Notes: a model not told the origin generated them from the letters alone. DNA of 64,000 nucleotides from Paenibacillus piri (GCF_004354045.1 NZ_SMRT01000007.1:186001-250000), one strand, 5' to 3'. Shown: positions 19,587 through 28,137, counted from the stretch's first letter. Numbers and translations are program-made.

Positions 19587-19615
19587 TTTACACTGTATGA
19601 TGCAACGGTTATAAT
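19587..19615 (+). promoter_or_regulatory. SigA-type promoter of the DUF2626 gene
   Basis: TTTACA at 19587-19592 and TATAAT at 19610-19615 are separated by 17 bp, about 40 bp ahead of the start codon. The remainder of the 19311-19586 gap shows no gene. Confidence 0.7.
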
Positions 19616-19656
19616 GGTCAATAGTAAAGTAGTGCAGGCAGAGAGGGGGGTTCGGA

Positions 19657-19887
19657 ATGGATCGCATGTTTCGCGTTCTTGGCTTTTGGACGCTTGTTAT
19701 AGGCCTCGCGGCATTAGCCGGGGAAATGGTACCGATGGCAATGCTCTTTTTCGCCCAGACAGCAATTTTCGTACTGTTAGGATATTTGAAATTGTCCGAG
19801 CGTGCCTACATATTTATTTTTTGGGGGTATATGCTTCTTTCGTTCACCGGTTTCACTTACTGGTCATTTTTCAAAATGTCCGTGTAA
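19657..19887 (+). CDS. DUF2626-family membrane protein
   Basis: Protein of 76 residues made almost entirely of two or three hydrophobic segments. The opening MDRMFRVLGFWTLVIGLA and the ending GFTYWSFFKMSV match the DUF2626 (YqgY-like) family, which is conserved in spore-forming Bacillales and uncharacterised. The ATG follows GAGAGGGGGG by six bases. It is transcribed alone and converges with the methyltransferase gene. Confidence 0.83.
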   Translation: MDRMFRVLGFWTLVIGLAALAGEMVPMAMLFFAQTAIFVLLGYLKLSERAYIFIFWGYMLLSFTGFTYWSFFKMSV

Positions 19888-19911
19888 CCTGTGCCCGCAG
19901 CAAGCTTCCCC

Positions 19912-19952
19912 AAAAAAAGATGAACTGCCTCACGGCAGTTCATCTTTTTTTT
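19912..19952. terminator. Bidirectional terminator between convergent genes
   Basis: AGATGAACTGCC and GGCAGTTCATCT form a perfect 12-bp stem with a four-base loop, flanked by A7 and T8. It can end both the DUF2626 transcript and the methyltransferase transcript. The right arm also encodes the last residues of the methyltransferase. Confidence 0.93.
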
Positions 19953-21057
19953 GGATCAGCACCTTGAACAGCTCGCTCATCTGATCGCTCAGCAGCAGCT
20001 GACGAACCGCCCGGTTACGGCGCGCCGCAGGACTGAACGGATCCTGGGAAGCAGTATCCTGCAGCTTCTGCAGCAGCCCGTTTTCGACGAGGAACTGCTT
20101 CTGCGTCATGTAATGGGCGAGCCGCAAGCCCGCAGCGCCACCGTCGCGAATCAATCCGCTGAAATCGACATGGGACGTTATATCCTGATGGCCCGGATCG
20201 GCATACGGGTTATCGTTCGCCAGATGATTGCGGTAGCACATGAGCGTCCCTTGCATCCGATGCGGAGCGTACAATTCCTCCGCGCGGTCGCCGTAATCGA
20301 TCGTTACCAGCTGACCGCTGCGAATCGCGCCCGCGATCTGCCGGATCCAGGCCGACGCCGCCAAATTCAGCTCCAGCCGCTGCCCTTCCGCCAGCTTGAT
20401 CCGTTGCCTGCGCAGCTCCTCCAGTGCGGCCGCCAACGAGCCGTCTTTCAGCGGCAGCAGCTTTTCGCGGAAATGTCCGCCCGCCTCATCCCACTCCGTA
20501 AATATTTCATAAGGCTGGCCGTCTTTTATTTGAACGCGATGTACAGGAAATGCATCGATCAGCTCGTTGGAAAAGACGATGACGCGATTCCACGGCCCTT
20601 CTTCCAGCCACTGACGCCCGGTCCGCCACGATACCCGCTTCTCATGCGAAGCGAGCCGTACGGCTTGAAGCTCGCGATGATAGGAGCTCGTTTCCACCGA
20701 AATGTAAGTCAGCCGCTCGTAAACCGGATTCCAGCTTCGTCTGAGCTCGTCCAGCAGCTGCTGCGCCAGCTGACCGCTGCCTCCTCCCCACTCAATGAGC
20801 GTTATCGGCTGCTCAAGCCCCATCAACTTCGCTTGCCCGGCTATATATTGCGCCAATACCTCGCCGAATAAGCCCCCGATCGCCGAGCTTGTGTAAAAAT
20901 CGCCGGATGTCCCGACCTTCTCCTTATTCTTCATATAGTATCCGTACAGCGGGTGGTACAGGCACAGCTCCATATAGGCTTCAAAAGAAATCGCCCGGTC
21001 GGGACTTTCCTCAATATGATGGCGAATCAATCCAATTAAATCGCTTTGATTAGACAC
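19930..21057 (-). CDS. MidA/COG1565-type SAM-dependent methyltransferase
   Basis: Class I methyltransferase of 375 residues related to mitochondrial NDUFAF7/MidA, which methylates an arginine of respiratory complex I. The bacterial target is unknown. Seen: ISFEAYMELCLYHPLYGYY near residue 22, GDFYTSSAIGGLFGEVLAQ near 51, SAM loop LIEWGGGSGQLAQQLL near 86, and VIVFSNELIDAFPVHRVQ near 158. These are hallmarks of the family. The start is GTG at 21057 after GGAAGGTG. The final residues KKDELP are written by the terminator stem. Confidence 0.88.
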   Translation of the reverse strand: MSNQSDLIGLIRHHIEESPDRAISFEAYMELCLYHPLYGYYMKNKEKVGTSGDFYTSSAIGGLFGEVLAQYIAGQAKLMGLEQPITLIEWGGGSGQLAQQLLDELRRSWNPVYERLTYISVETSSYHRELQAVRLASHEKRVSWRTGRQWLEEGPWNRVIVFSNELIDAFPVHRVQIKDGQPYEIFTEWDEAGGHFREKLLPLKDGSLAAALEELRRQRIKLAEGQRLELNLAASAWIRQIAGAIRSGQLVTIDYGDRAEELYAPHRMQGTLMCYRNHLANDNPYADPGHQDITSHVDFSGLIRDGGAAGLRLAHYMTQKQFLVENGLLQKLQDTASQDPFSPAARRNRAVRQLLLSDQMSELFKVLIQKKDELP

Positions 21058-21135
21058 TTTTCACCTTCCCCCATTATCTTTCCAGACGCCGCATATCGAT
21101 TTCACAGCTTCGTTACAGATGCAACCTTTTCACTA

Positions 21136-21164
21136 AAGACAAAGCAAGGCGTAACCGCTATAAT
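21136..21164 (+). promoter_or_regulatory. SigA-like promoter of the lipoprotein gene at 21235
   Basis: AAGACA (21136-21141), a 17-bp spacer and a perfect TATAAT (21159-21164) lie about 70 bp upstream of the GTG start. Confidence 0.6.
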
Positions 21165-21234
21165 AGATGGAGCGTCGAGACAAATACCGCTATATTTAGA
21201 CGTAAAATGTAACCTGGAAGGAGCCATCCGCGTT

Positions 21235-22212
21235 GTGGCTGTAAAAAAAAGAAAACATACCGCACGTGCAACCGTGCTGATCTCCGCCGCGCTCATGCTG
21301 CTCGTAACCGGCTGTACGGATAATAAACAGCTGAAAACCGATCTGCTGCAGGCAGTTCATAAGCAGGAGGAAATCAAGAGCTATCGCTTCACCGGCTCCA
21401 TCGAACTGAAAGCGGACGCATCGCTGCTAGGTCAAGCCAGTCCTTTTGCGGCTGCACTCTTTGCCATCCTCAAAGACAGTAAAATCGAATACGACGGTAT
21501 TAGCGCTATGGAGCCGTCCCGATTGGAAACGACGCTGAAAGTGACGCCTTCCGGAGGCAGCGCGATTGACATCCCCGTCCTCATTAAAGATAGCAAATTG
21601 TTTTTTCATATGCCAGCTTTAAATAAAGACGATGAATATATGATGCTGCCCGTGCAGCCTAAAACGCCGGGGACCGATTCCGGCAATACGGAGCCTTTAA
21701 AAAATACCGGTCGTCTATCCTCGGCTATCCAGCAGCAGCTGCTGGACGGCATTGATCCAAACTGGCTGCAGCCGTCCAAAGAACCTGTCACGCTGGCCGA
21801 CGGAACAAGCGCCAAACAAATTACGCTGACGATAACCGGCAAAAATGAACAGGCACTATCCGAAAACTGGGACAAATCGCTTCCCGGGCTCATAGAGCTG
21901 TTCAAAACGAACGGCCTCGCCTCCGGATCGTCGCTGGATGTCTGGCAGGCTGCGCTGAAGCAGATCAAGTTCCGTGCGCCCACTTCCGTCACGATTCTTA
22001 TTGACAAAGACGGCTACATTCACGAGCAAAAATGGGATGTAGCTTTCACATCAGGCGCCAGCACGAACGAAAATCATCTCGTTTGGAAGCAATCTTTAAC
22101 CGATATCAATCAAAATCCGGCCTTCACCAAGGACATTCCCGCCAAGCAAAAGTCGCTGGATGAGCTGCTAAAGCTTACGAAGCCTGCTTCCGCGCCCGCT
22201 GCCAAAAAATAA
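21235..22212 (+). CDS. Lipoprotein of unknown function
   Basis: Predicted lipoprotein of 325 residues. A basic N-terminus (AVKKRKHTARA) leads into a hydrophobic stretch ending in the lipobox LVTGC near residue 24. The mature part alternates short hydrophobic strands (FTGSIELKADASLL, SRLETTLKVTP, IPVLIKDSKLFFHMP) and looks like an all-beta lipid-binding fold of the LolA/LppX kind, which is an inference. GTG at 21235 is preferred because GGAAGGAG precedes it and the signal sequence starts right after. An upstream in-frame ATG would add 63 residues without similarity to a signal peptide. Confidence 0.75.
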   Translation: MAVKKRKHTARATVLISAALMLLVTGCTDNKQLKTDLLQAVHKQEEIKSYRFTGSIELKADASLLGQASPFAAALFAILKDSKIEYDGISAMEPSRLETTLKVTPSGGSAIDIPVLIKDSKLFFHMPALNKDDEYMMLPVQPKTPGTDSGNTEPLKNTGRLSSAIQQQLLDGIDPNWLQPSKEPVTLADGTSAKQITLTITGKNEQALSENWDKSLPGLIELFKTNGLASGSSLDVWQAALKQIKFRAPTSVTILIDKDGYIHEQKWDVAFTSGASTNENHLVWKQSLTDINQNPAFTKDIPAKQKSLDELLKLTKPASAPAAKK

Positions 22213-22251
22213 TTTTCGCCATCATCCGCTTGCTTACTTTGGAATCAACTT

Positions 22252-22284
22252 ATGCTTCTTCCTGCGGAGAAGTATTTTTTTTCC
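22252..22284 (+). terminator. Terminator after the lipoprotein gene
   Basis: GCTTCTTCC pairs with GGAGAAGT (one bulge) around TGC and is followed by a run of eight T, about 40 bp after the stop codon. Confidence 0.75.
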
Positions 22285-22327
22285 TTTCCGATCATAAAGT
22301 TGTGATAATCTTAAGTTGTCCCGCTTG

Positions 22328-22398
22328 CTCCAAACTTTCCTGCTGAAGGTTTGGAGTCAACGCTTTCGAAGTAACTTTCCTTCGGAAAGTTTGGAGGA
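22328..22398. repeat. Palindromic hairpin array upstream of the coiled-coil gene
   Basis: Two adjacent hairpins: CCAAACTTTC/GAAGGTTTGG (about 22330-22354) and the perfect AACTTTCC-TTC-GGAAAGTT (22373-22391). The spacer GTCAACGCTTTCGAAG resembles the spacer between the hairpins in the tandem repeats at 56912-57067. The 3' end (TTTGGAGGAGG) supplies the ribosome site of the next gene. Confidence 0.7.
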
Positions 22399-22410
22399 GG
22401 ACCCACTCTG

Positions 22411-23508
22411 ATGAGACTAATTTATCAGGCCGCCTGTCTCATCCTCTGCCTGGCTGTCGCGCTGTCCTTGTGCCGGCCCGCCGCGGCGGCCAATACGGAA
22501 GAAACAAAGCAGCTGCTTCAAAAAGGGTTGACCGTTTACGAGGCCGACCAGGAAATCGCCCGGATCGAAAAGCAGGAGAACGAGCTGGTCCGCCGGCTCG
22601 CTTCGACCGAACAGGAACTCGCAGCCCAACAGGCGTTGTCCGCCGAGGCGAAACGGCATGCCGCCAAAGTGCTGAGGGCCTATTACATGGGCGATCGCGA
22701 ATCGCTGTGGATGCTGCTCTTCTCGATCTCCTCCTTCAAGGACGCATTGTCGACGTTCGAATATTTGCAGATGATCATCCGTAACGACCACACCGCTTTG
22801 AAGCGGTATTCGGATAATCAGAAGCAGCTGCAGACGCTGTCAGCGTCGCTGATCTCCTCCAAAACCGCGCTGCAGCAGACGAAGGAACGCTATATCGTGC
22901 AAAAGGAAAAGCTCGTTCAGCTCCAGAAGCAGCTGGATGAAGATTTGGCCAAGCAGAGTGAAGCTGCGGCCATTATTCAGCAGATGGCGAATCTGACCGT
23001 ACAGTGGCAGGAAAAGGGCATCCCGTTGTTTAAAATGTATTTCCAAGCGATGGGCAAGGCGATGAAGCAGCTTCCTGAAATTATTTCCGATACGAGCAAT
23101 GGTAAAAATAATCATCTTATTATTAACGGTCTGCAGTACACGTTTCAAATTACCGATCAGGAGCTGAACCAGTTTCTCCGGGGCAAAAATGAGCTGTTCC
23201 GGAATATGACGTTCCGGTTCAGCGATTCGCGGGTCGTCGCCACAGGCACGCAGGACGGCATGGAAGCATTTATTCAAGGAAAATATGAATTGGCGGTCAA
23301 AGATGATCAACAAGGCAAGTCTTACGTCCGTTTCCGGATCGAGCGGCTGCAGTTCAACGGATTCGACCTTCCCTCCACCACGATCGAGGCGATGGAAAAG
23401 GAGTTCGATCTCGGGATATATCCGCAATCGCTGGCTCCCTTTTTAGTCGTTACCGGGGTCAAGCTTGAGGCCAACAGGCTGAGCCTGATGCTGAAGCTCG
23501 CTTTATAG
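22411..23508 (+). CDS. Secreted coiled-coil protein of unknown function
   Basis: Exported protein of 365 residues. An N-terminal signal peptide ends near AAAAN (about residues 1-27). A long helical region of about residues 30-200 follows, with LRAYYMGDRESLWMLLFSIS and FEYLQMIIRNDHTALKRYSD resembling the PcsB/CwlO coiled-coil domain of peptidoglycan-hydrolase proteins. Instead of a hydrolase, the C-terminal 150 residues form an unrecognised domain (NHLIINGLQYTFQITDQELNQF ... LGIYPQSLAPFLVV). No catalytic motif is visible. The ATG follows GGAGGAGG by ten bases. A wall-associated or FtsEX-interacting role is possible but unproven. Confidence 0.72.
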   Translation: MRLIYQAACLILCLAVALSLCRPAAAANTEETKQLLQKGLTVYEADQEIARIEKQENELVRRLASTEQELAAQQALSAEAKRHAAKVLRAYYMGDRESLWMLLFSISSFKDALSTFEYLQMIIRNDHTALKRYSDNQKQLQTLSASLISSKTALQQTKERYIVQKEKLVQLQKQLDEDLAKQSEAAAIIQQMANLTVQWQEKGIPLFKMYFQAMGKAMKQLPEIISDTSNGKNNHLIINGLQYTFQITDQELNQFLRGKNELFRNMTFRFSDSRVVATGTQDGMEAFIQGKYELAVKDDQQGKSYVRFRIERLQFNGFDLPSTTIEAMEKEFDLGIYPQSLAPFLVVTGVKLEANRLSLMLKLAL

Positions 23509-23620
23509 ACAGCCGAAGAGCTCATATCTCGAATTTGTCCGGGAAAGAGGGCCGTTTACGTTCGAAGGACTGCCCTTGGCAGAGCTTTAAGTGAACGATG
23601 CGTTCAAGAAAGGGGAACCG

Positions 23621-25828
23621 ATGACGCGTTTATTTTCCAAAACCGGAAACGGATTTCACAAGTCCTCGAACGGACTTTATTCCGCTTCATCCCAACATCG
23701 ATCCGCCCGGCCCCTTGCCCTTCAGACCAGGCGGGCGGGGAATGCCGGCATTGCCGAAATAACGAGACTGCAAGCAACCATTGGAAACCGGGCCGTCGCC
23801 CAGCTCATGCGAAATTCGGCCGCCGGCCTGCAGCATCCGCAGCTCTCTGCCGTACAGGGCAAACGGCTGATACAGATGATGCCGAAATTTAAAAACGAGA
23901 ATGAAGCGATCCTTTATTTCGAGGTTTGGGATGAAGACAGCTTGTTTACGGAGCATGCCCAGGAGGTAGAGCAGCTGCTGCAGCTGGCCCGCAGGCAAGG
24001 CTGGGAGGATCTGCAGGAAAGAATCGAATACGCCCGGAGTCAGAGTGAAACGGTTGCGATTGAACGGTTTCAAGGCTGGGACTTGTCAGATGCCCGGATG
24101 CTGCCGGAGGCGATACGGCTGTTGGAGATGGCTCAGAACAAAGGCTGGGACCGGCTGGAGGATCTTGTGATCCGTTATGTGCGGGAAACCGAAGATACCC
24201 TTGATTTGCAGCTCTTGTCGGACGGACTCTCGCCGCTGCAGCGAAGCTTCCTGAATCAGTGGGAGGACCGTTCGCCGATCCCGATGCAGGAGTTGAAGCA
24301 GCTTGTTCTTCAACGGGGCGATACGAAGGAAAATCTGGATTGGCTGCGCCGGCTGCTGGAATTGCCGGTTCACACGTTGTCGGTAGCCCAATATGATGTC
24401 ATTGACACGTACCGGCCAGACCTGATCGGCAACGATCCGGCATTGCGGCGGGTAATGGCGATTGTCAGCGGTTCGCCAACCCCGAAAGAAGCCCGTCAAC
24501 ATATCGAGACGGTGAGAGAGTACAATTACGATATTGAGTTTGCTTTGACCGCGGTGGCAGGCTCCAGCGAGCATGCGGACCGCGTCAGGGAACAGCATCT
24601 GGAACAAATTCGTGAGCATACCGGCATTAAGAAGCAAGCGGTTCAGGACAGCAGCTACAAACAGGCATTCGGCAGTTTGACCGGCAAACAAAAAAAAGAT
24701 CATGGCATATCCGTTAAAAAAGCGGAGATTGAAAAGATCGTGAATGAGAGGCAGCAAAAGCTGTCGCAAAGCAACATCGACGAGATTGACGAGCAAGCCC
24801 GGCAGGCGGAACTGGAGGTCATTTTGTCCATAGGACCCGCAGCCTATGAAAAACGGAGACAGGAATATTTGACGTTTTTCCAGGAGGTCCATTACGACCC
24901 GGCAGCCATTCCTGCATTAGAGCTGGGCGGACAAAGCTTCCAAACCGCCAAGCAGATCATTAAAACCGTTCGCCAAGCGCCGAAAATGCTCGAATTGATT
25001 GAGCACGGCCAAATAAAAATGGCGATTTATCAGCGGTGTCTCAAGGTGCTGGGACCGGATAAGCTCAACGCCATTCTGACTCAGATCGACTGCGATACGC
25101 TGCTCGGCTTTACGGCTAACGAATCTTGCCTGAAGCTGCTGCAGACTATGCATAACGATCAAGTGCCTGTGAACCGGATCAAGCAGCTGCTGCAAAGCTC
25201 TACCCTGGCCGCCTATAACAAGCCTGAATTTGCCGCCGATTTTTCCCGGCTATTGCTTCATTACACGCCGATCCAGATTGAGTTTCTGATGGTCGATGTC
25301 CCGCAAGGGGGTAGTACGGGCCTGGAAGTGCTGCTGCAGCTGCAGCCGTACGCCGCTTCCTCCGGGGATCTGGGGGCCTGTCTGAAGCTGGCTCGCAGAA
25401 TGGGCTGGAATCAAGCCATTTTGCTGCAGCAAATAACCGCGCTGCCGCCAGGACGGACGGCCGGAGAGCTGACTGCCCATATGTATAATCAAAAGCTGTC
25501 GGTGTTCGAGCGCGATACCCGTTTCAGGCTATGGATCCATACGCTCGGCATCTTAATCGAAGATAAGGGTTATACCGTCGACGTCGGCGATTCCTTCGCT
25601 CTTTCCGGCCCTAATACATTCGAACGGATCTGCACAATAAAAGACGATACCAACACCGTCATCGGCAATTTCGTCGCCCACTATCATCCTGGCGCAAAAG
25701 CGAGCGCGGAGCATCCATACGGCTCCGGCGCGCATATAAAGCCTCATCGCGGCAACAGCGCTACAATAAGGCTCGGACTGTTCGAATTGCCCGATAAGTT
25801 GAAAGCGATCATCCCAAGCAAAAAATAG
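23621..25828 (+). CDS. Large protein with GNxAV leader, tandem helical repeats and His-rich C-terminus
   Basis: Cytoplasmic-looking protein of 735 residues with no signal peptide. Residues 50-63 read LQATIGNRAVAQLM, then AVQGKRLIQMMPKF near 77-90. This layout is shared by leaders of DUF4157-type and other effector proteins linked to extracellular contractile injection systems. Two tandem helical units of about 50 residues follow (W103...LARRQGW128 and W153...MAQNKGW176), with a third partial match (LARRMGW) near 590. The last 110 residues form a distinct domain with HYHPGAKASAEHPYGSGAH near 687 and IKPHRG. The C-terminal activity is unrecognised. ATG 23621 is preferred over an upstream GTG because AAAGGGG precedes it. 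Confidence 0.65.
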   Translation: MTRLFSKTGNGFHKSSNGLYSASSQHRSARPLALQTRRAGNAGIAEITRLQATIGNRAVAQLMRNSAAGLQHPQLSAVQGKRLIQMMPKFKNENEAILYFEVWDEDSLFTEHAQEVEQLLQLARRQGWEDLQERIEYARSQSETVAIERFQGWDLSDARMLPEAIRLLEMAQNKGWDRLEDLVIRYVRETEDTLDLQLLSDGLSPLQRSFLNQWEDRSPIPMQELKQLVLQRGDTKENLDWLRRLLELPVHTLSVAQYDVIDTYRPDLIGNDPALRRVMAIVSGSPTPKEARQHIETVREYNYDIEFALTAVAGSSEHADRVREQHLEQIREHTGIKKQAVQDSSYKQAFGSLTGKQKKDHGISVKKAEIEKIVNERQQKLSQSNIDEIDEQARQAELEVILSIGPAAYEKRRQEYLTFFQEVHYDPAAIPALELGGQSFQTAKQIIKTVRQAPKMLELIEHGQIKMAIYQRCLKVLGPDKLNAILTQIDCDTLLGFTANESCLKLLQTMHNDQVPVNRIKQLLQSSTLAAYNKPEFAADFSRLLLHYTPIQIEFLMVDVPQGGSTGLEVLLQLQPYAASSGDLGACLKLARRMGWNQAILLQQITALPPGRTAGELTAHMYNQKLSVFERDTRFRLWIHTLGILIEDKGYTVDVGDSFALSGPNTFERICTIKDDTNTVIGNFVAHYHPGAKASAEHPYGSGAHIKPHRGNSATIRLGLFELPDKLKAIIPSKK

Positions 25829-26063
25829 CTGTTGAAGAAATTACGAATTCAGCTTCTTGAAAGCAGGGTATGCTATATACTGATTATCAGAACGGCTTGC
25901 CCAAAAAGTTTCAGGCCGGCTTAAAGCTTTGCTGTAGTCTGCAGCAGCTTTATTGCGCTTGCGGCCCCTGCGGCAAGCGTTCCCTTTTTCCGGTTGCTTG
26001 CGGCGCGCCGGTCCTTCATGCTACGATCATCATAATTGTACGTTAGAAAGGAGGCGCCGCGTG

Positions 26064-26567
26064 ATGGCAACCGCACATAAATTCGGTCTGCTTATGGATA
26101 TGCCGGATCATAAGCTGCCTGGCTTTTATGCCCAGGTGATCAAGGCGCTCGCCGCAAAAGCCCCCCTATTCGACAGGGATAAGGAGCTGCTTATTTTCTC
26201 GTCTGCGGACGAGCGGCTGGCGGCTCACCCCATTATGGAGCAGTACCGTATTCCTTACGAGCTTATGGCGCTGCTGCTGCTTCCCGACTCCGTCAAACCC
26301 CGGCCCGTCTACACGGATTATGGGTTTGTCAGCAGGTCCGGCAATAGCTACGTTTATGCTGACGAGGTATATTTGTTTACGCTTCATGCCGGTCAGGCGG
26401 GAGCCGAGCCCGCACAGGCGGCTGAACAGCTTGAAGAGCATTTGCTCGCCTCATTTGTGCAGGGGGAAGAAGCCGTCTATGTGACGGACTCGCCTTCGGA
26501 CGAGCTTGCACGTCGAATAGCCCGCGCCTACCGCTGCGAGGCCGTTGACTTCTTGATCGCCGACTGA
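26064..26567 (+). CDS. Acidic protein of unknown function
   Basis: Cytoplasmic protein of 167 residues, rich in Asp and Glu, with no recognised domain, signal peptide or membrane helix. Visible features are MATAHKFGLLMDMPDHKLPG at the start, an alternating hydrophobic segment IPYELMALLLLPDSV, and a predicted mixed alpha/beta layout. AAGGAGG lies nine bases before the ATG and six before an adjacent GTG, so the start could be three bases earlier. It follows the 735-residue putative effector by 235 bp on the same strand. An immunity or chaperone role is conceivable but rests on position alone. Confidence 0.65.
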   Translation: MATAHKFGLLMDMPDHKLPGFYAQVIKALAAKAPLFDRDKELLIFSSADERLAAHPIMEQYRIPYELMALLLLPDSVKPRPVYTDYGFVSRSGNSYVYADEVYLFTLHAGQAGAEPAQAAEQLEEHLLASFVQGEEAVYVTDSPSDELARRIARAYRCEAVDFLIAD

Positions 26568-26644
26568 TTTCGTTCGTGTCCGGCGAACCAGATAAGGTCC
26601 ATCCGGTCCTTTAGAACGCCAAAAAGGCGAAATCGGGGCAACGG

Positions 26645-26692
26645 CAAAAAAAGCAGGGAGACAGTCATTGCAGACCGTCTCCCTGCTTTTTT
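26645..26692. terminator. Bidirectional terminator
   Basis: AGCAGGGAGAC and GTCTCCCTGCT form a perfect 11-bp stem flanked by A7 and T6. It lies between the convergent 26064-26567 gene and the PhoH-like gene. Confidence 0.92.
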
Positions 26693-26698
26693 CAATTA

Positions 26699-28033
26699 TT
26701 ACAACAGATCGGCCGCAAGCTGGGCCAGATGCGATCTTTCCCCCCGCTCGAGGGTAATATGACCGCTGATGTTCTGGTCCTTGAACCGCTCGACCACATA
26801 AGTCAACCCGTTGCTGGAAGCATCCAGATAGGGGTGATCGATCTGCTCCGGATCGCCGAGCAGAACGATCTTGCTGTTTTCGCCGACCCGCGAAACAATC
26901 GTTTTAATCTCGTGCTTCGACAAGTTTTGGGCTTCGTCGATAATGATGAACTGGCCCGGAATGGAGCGGCCGCGAATATAGGTGAGTGCTTCAACCTGGA
27001 TGCTGCCGAGTCCGGCCAATATTTTATCGATGTCGCCGGGCTTTTTCGTATCGAACAGAAACTCCAGGTTATCGTAGATCGGCTGCATCCACGGACGCAG
27101 CTTCTCTTCTTTTTCCCCCGGCAAATACCCGATATCTTTACCCATCGGAACGACGGGACGGGCGATCAGCAGCTTTTTATATTTCCGCTCGTCTTCGACC
27201 TTCATCAGACCGGATGCCAGCGTGAGCAGCGTTTTGCCCGTACCCGCTTTCCCCGTCAAAGTTACAAGCGGGATCTCGTCATTGAGCAGCAGCTCCAGCG
27301 CCATGCGCTGCTGCGCATTGCGGGCGCCGATACCCCAGATCGGATCGTTGCTCAAAAACAGCGGTTCCAGCCTTTTCCCTTCCGCATTCACCTTCAGCAA
27401 TGCCGATTTGGACGTACCCATCTCGTCCTTCAAAATGACGAATTCATGAGGATGCAGCGGGTAAGTCAAATTCAACGAATTGACGCTTAAATGCCGGTAC
27501 GTATAAAACTCGTCGATAATAGCCGGATGCGCATGTATCGTCAAGTAGCCCATGTACATATCCCCGGGCACATTGACGACCCGGTCTGTCAAATAATCCT
27601 GCGCCGTCAAGCCGAGCACGTCGGCTTTAATCCGGACCAGCGTATCTTTGCTCACCATAATAACCGGTCTCGGGTCGGGCTTTTCCTGTTCTTCCATATG
27701 ATAATTGAGCGCGACCGCCAAAATACGGTTATCGCTTGTGCCTTCGGCAAACGTTTCTTGCAGCTTCGCAAAGCTCCGGTGGTTTAATTCGACCTTCAGC
27801 TTGCCGCCGTTCGGCAGCTTGATGCCTTCATACAGCCTGCCTTGATTCCGCATGCCGTCCATCATGCGAGAGATTTGTCTCGCATTTCGGCCCAGCTCAT
27901 CGGCATTGCGTTTTTTTGAATCAATTTCTTCCAGCACGATGGCGGGTATTACAACCTCATTATCCTCAAAAGCGTAAATCGCATTCGGATCCTGCAAGAG
28001 CACATTCGTGTCCAGTACAAAAATTTTTTTCAT
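26699..28033 (-). CDS. ylaK: PIN-PhoH fusion ATPase (YlaK type)
   Basis: Cytoplasmic protein of 444 residues that joins an N-terminal PIN ribonuclease-like domain (KKIFVLDTNVLLQDPNAIYA, with acidic residues in VLEEIDSKK) to a PhoH helicase-like ATPase. The ATPase has Walker A TGKAGTGKTLL near residue 262, RPVVPMGKDIGYLPG near 292, and Walker B QFIIIDEAQNLSKHE near 362. This PIN-plus-PhoH arrangement is linked to RNA processing in other bacteria. The ATG at 28033 follows GGGAGGG. A second, shorter PhoH paralogue is at 54419. Confidence 0.93.
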   Translation of the reverse strand: MKKIFVLDTNVLLQDPNAIYAFEDNEVVIPAIVLEEIDSKKRNADELGRNARQISRMMDGMRNQGRLYEGIKLPNGGKLKVELNHRSFAKLQETFAEGTSDNRILAVALNYHMEEQEKPDPRPVIMVSKDTLVRIKADVLGLTAQDYLTDRVVNVPGDMYMGYLTIHAHPAIIDEFYTYRHLSVNSLNLTYPLHPHEFVILKDEMGTSKSALLKVNAEGKRLEPLFLSNDPIWGIGARNAQQRMALELLLNDEIPLVTLTGKAGTGKTLLTLASGLMKVEDERKYKKLLIARPVVPMGKDIGYLPGEKEEKLRPWMQPIYDNLEFLFDTKKPGDIDKILAGLGSIQVEALTYIRGRSIPGQFIIIDEAQNLSKHEIKTIVSRVGENSKIVLLGDPEQIDHPYLDASSNGLTYVVERFKDQNISGHITLERGERSHLAQLAADLL

Positions 28034-28137
28034 ATGAGTCCCTCCCAGGTTTGGTGTTTGGCTGTTCGCAATACATAGGAATTCACAGTCAAGGACAAAC
28101 TAACCAAAGCTATTAAAGGGATAGAAAGGAACGATCA

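Noticed and set aside
19951..20871. A 306-codon plus-strand frame opposite the MidA-like methyltransferase
   Set aside because: It is antisense to a well-supported family member and starts inside the bidirectional terminator.
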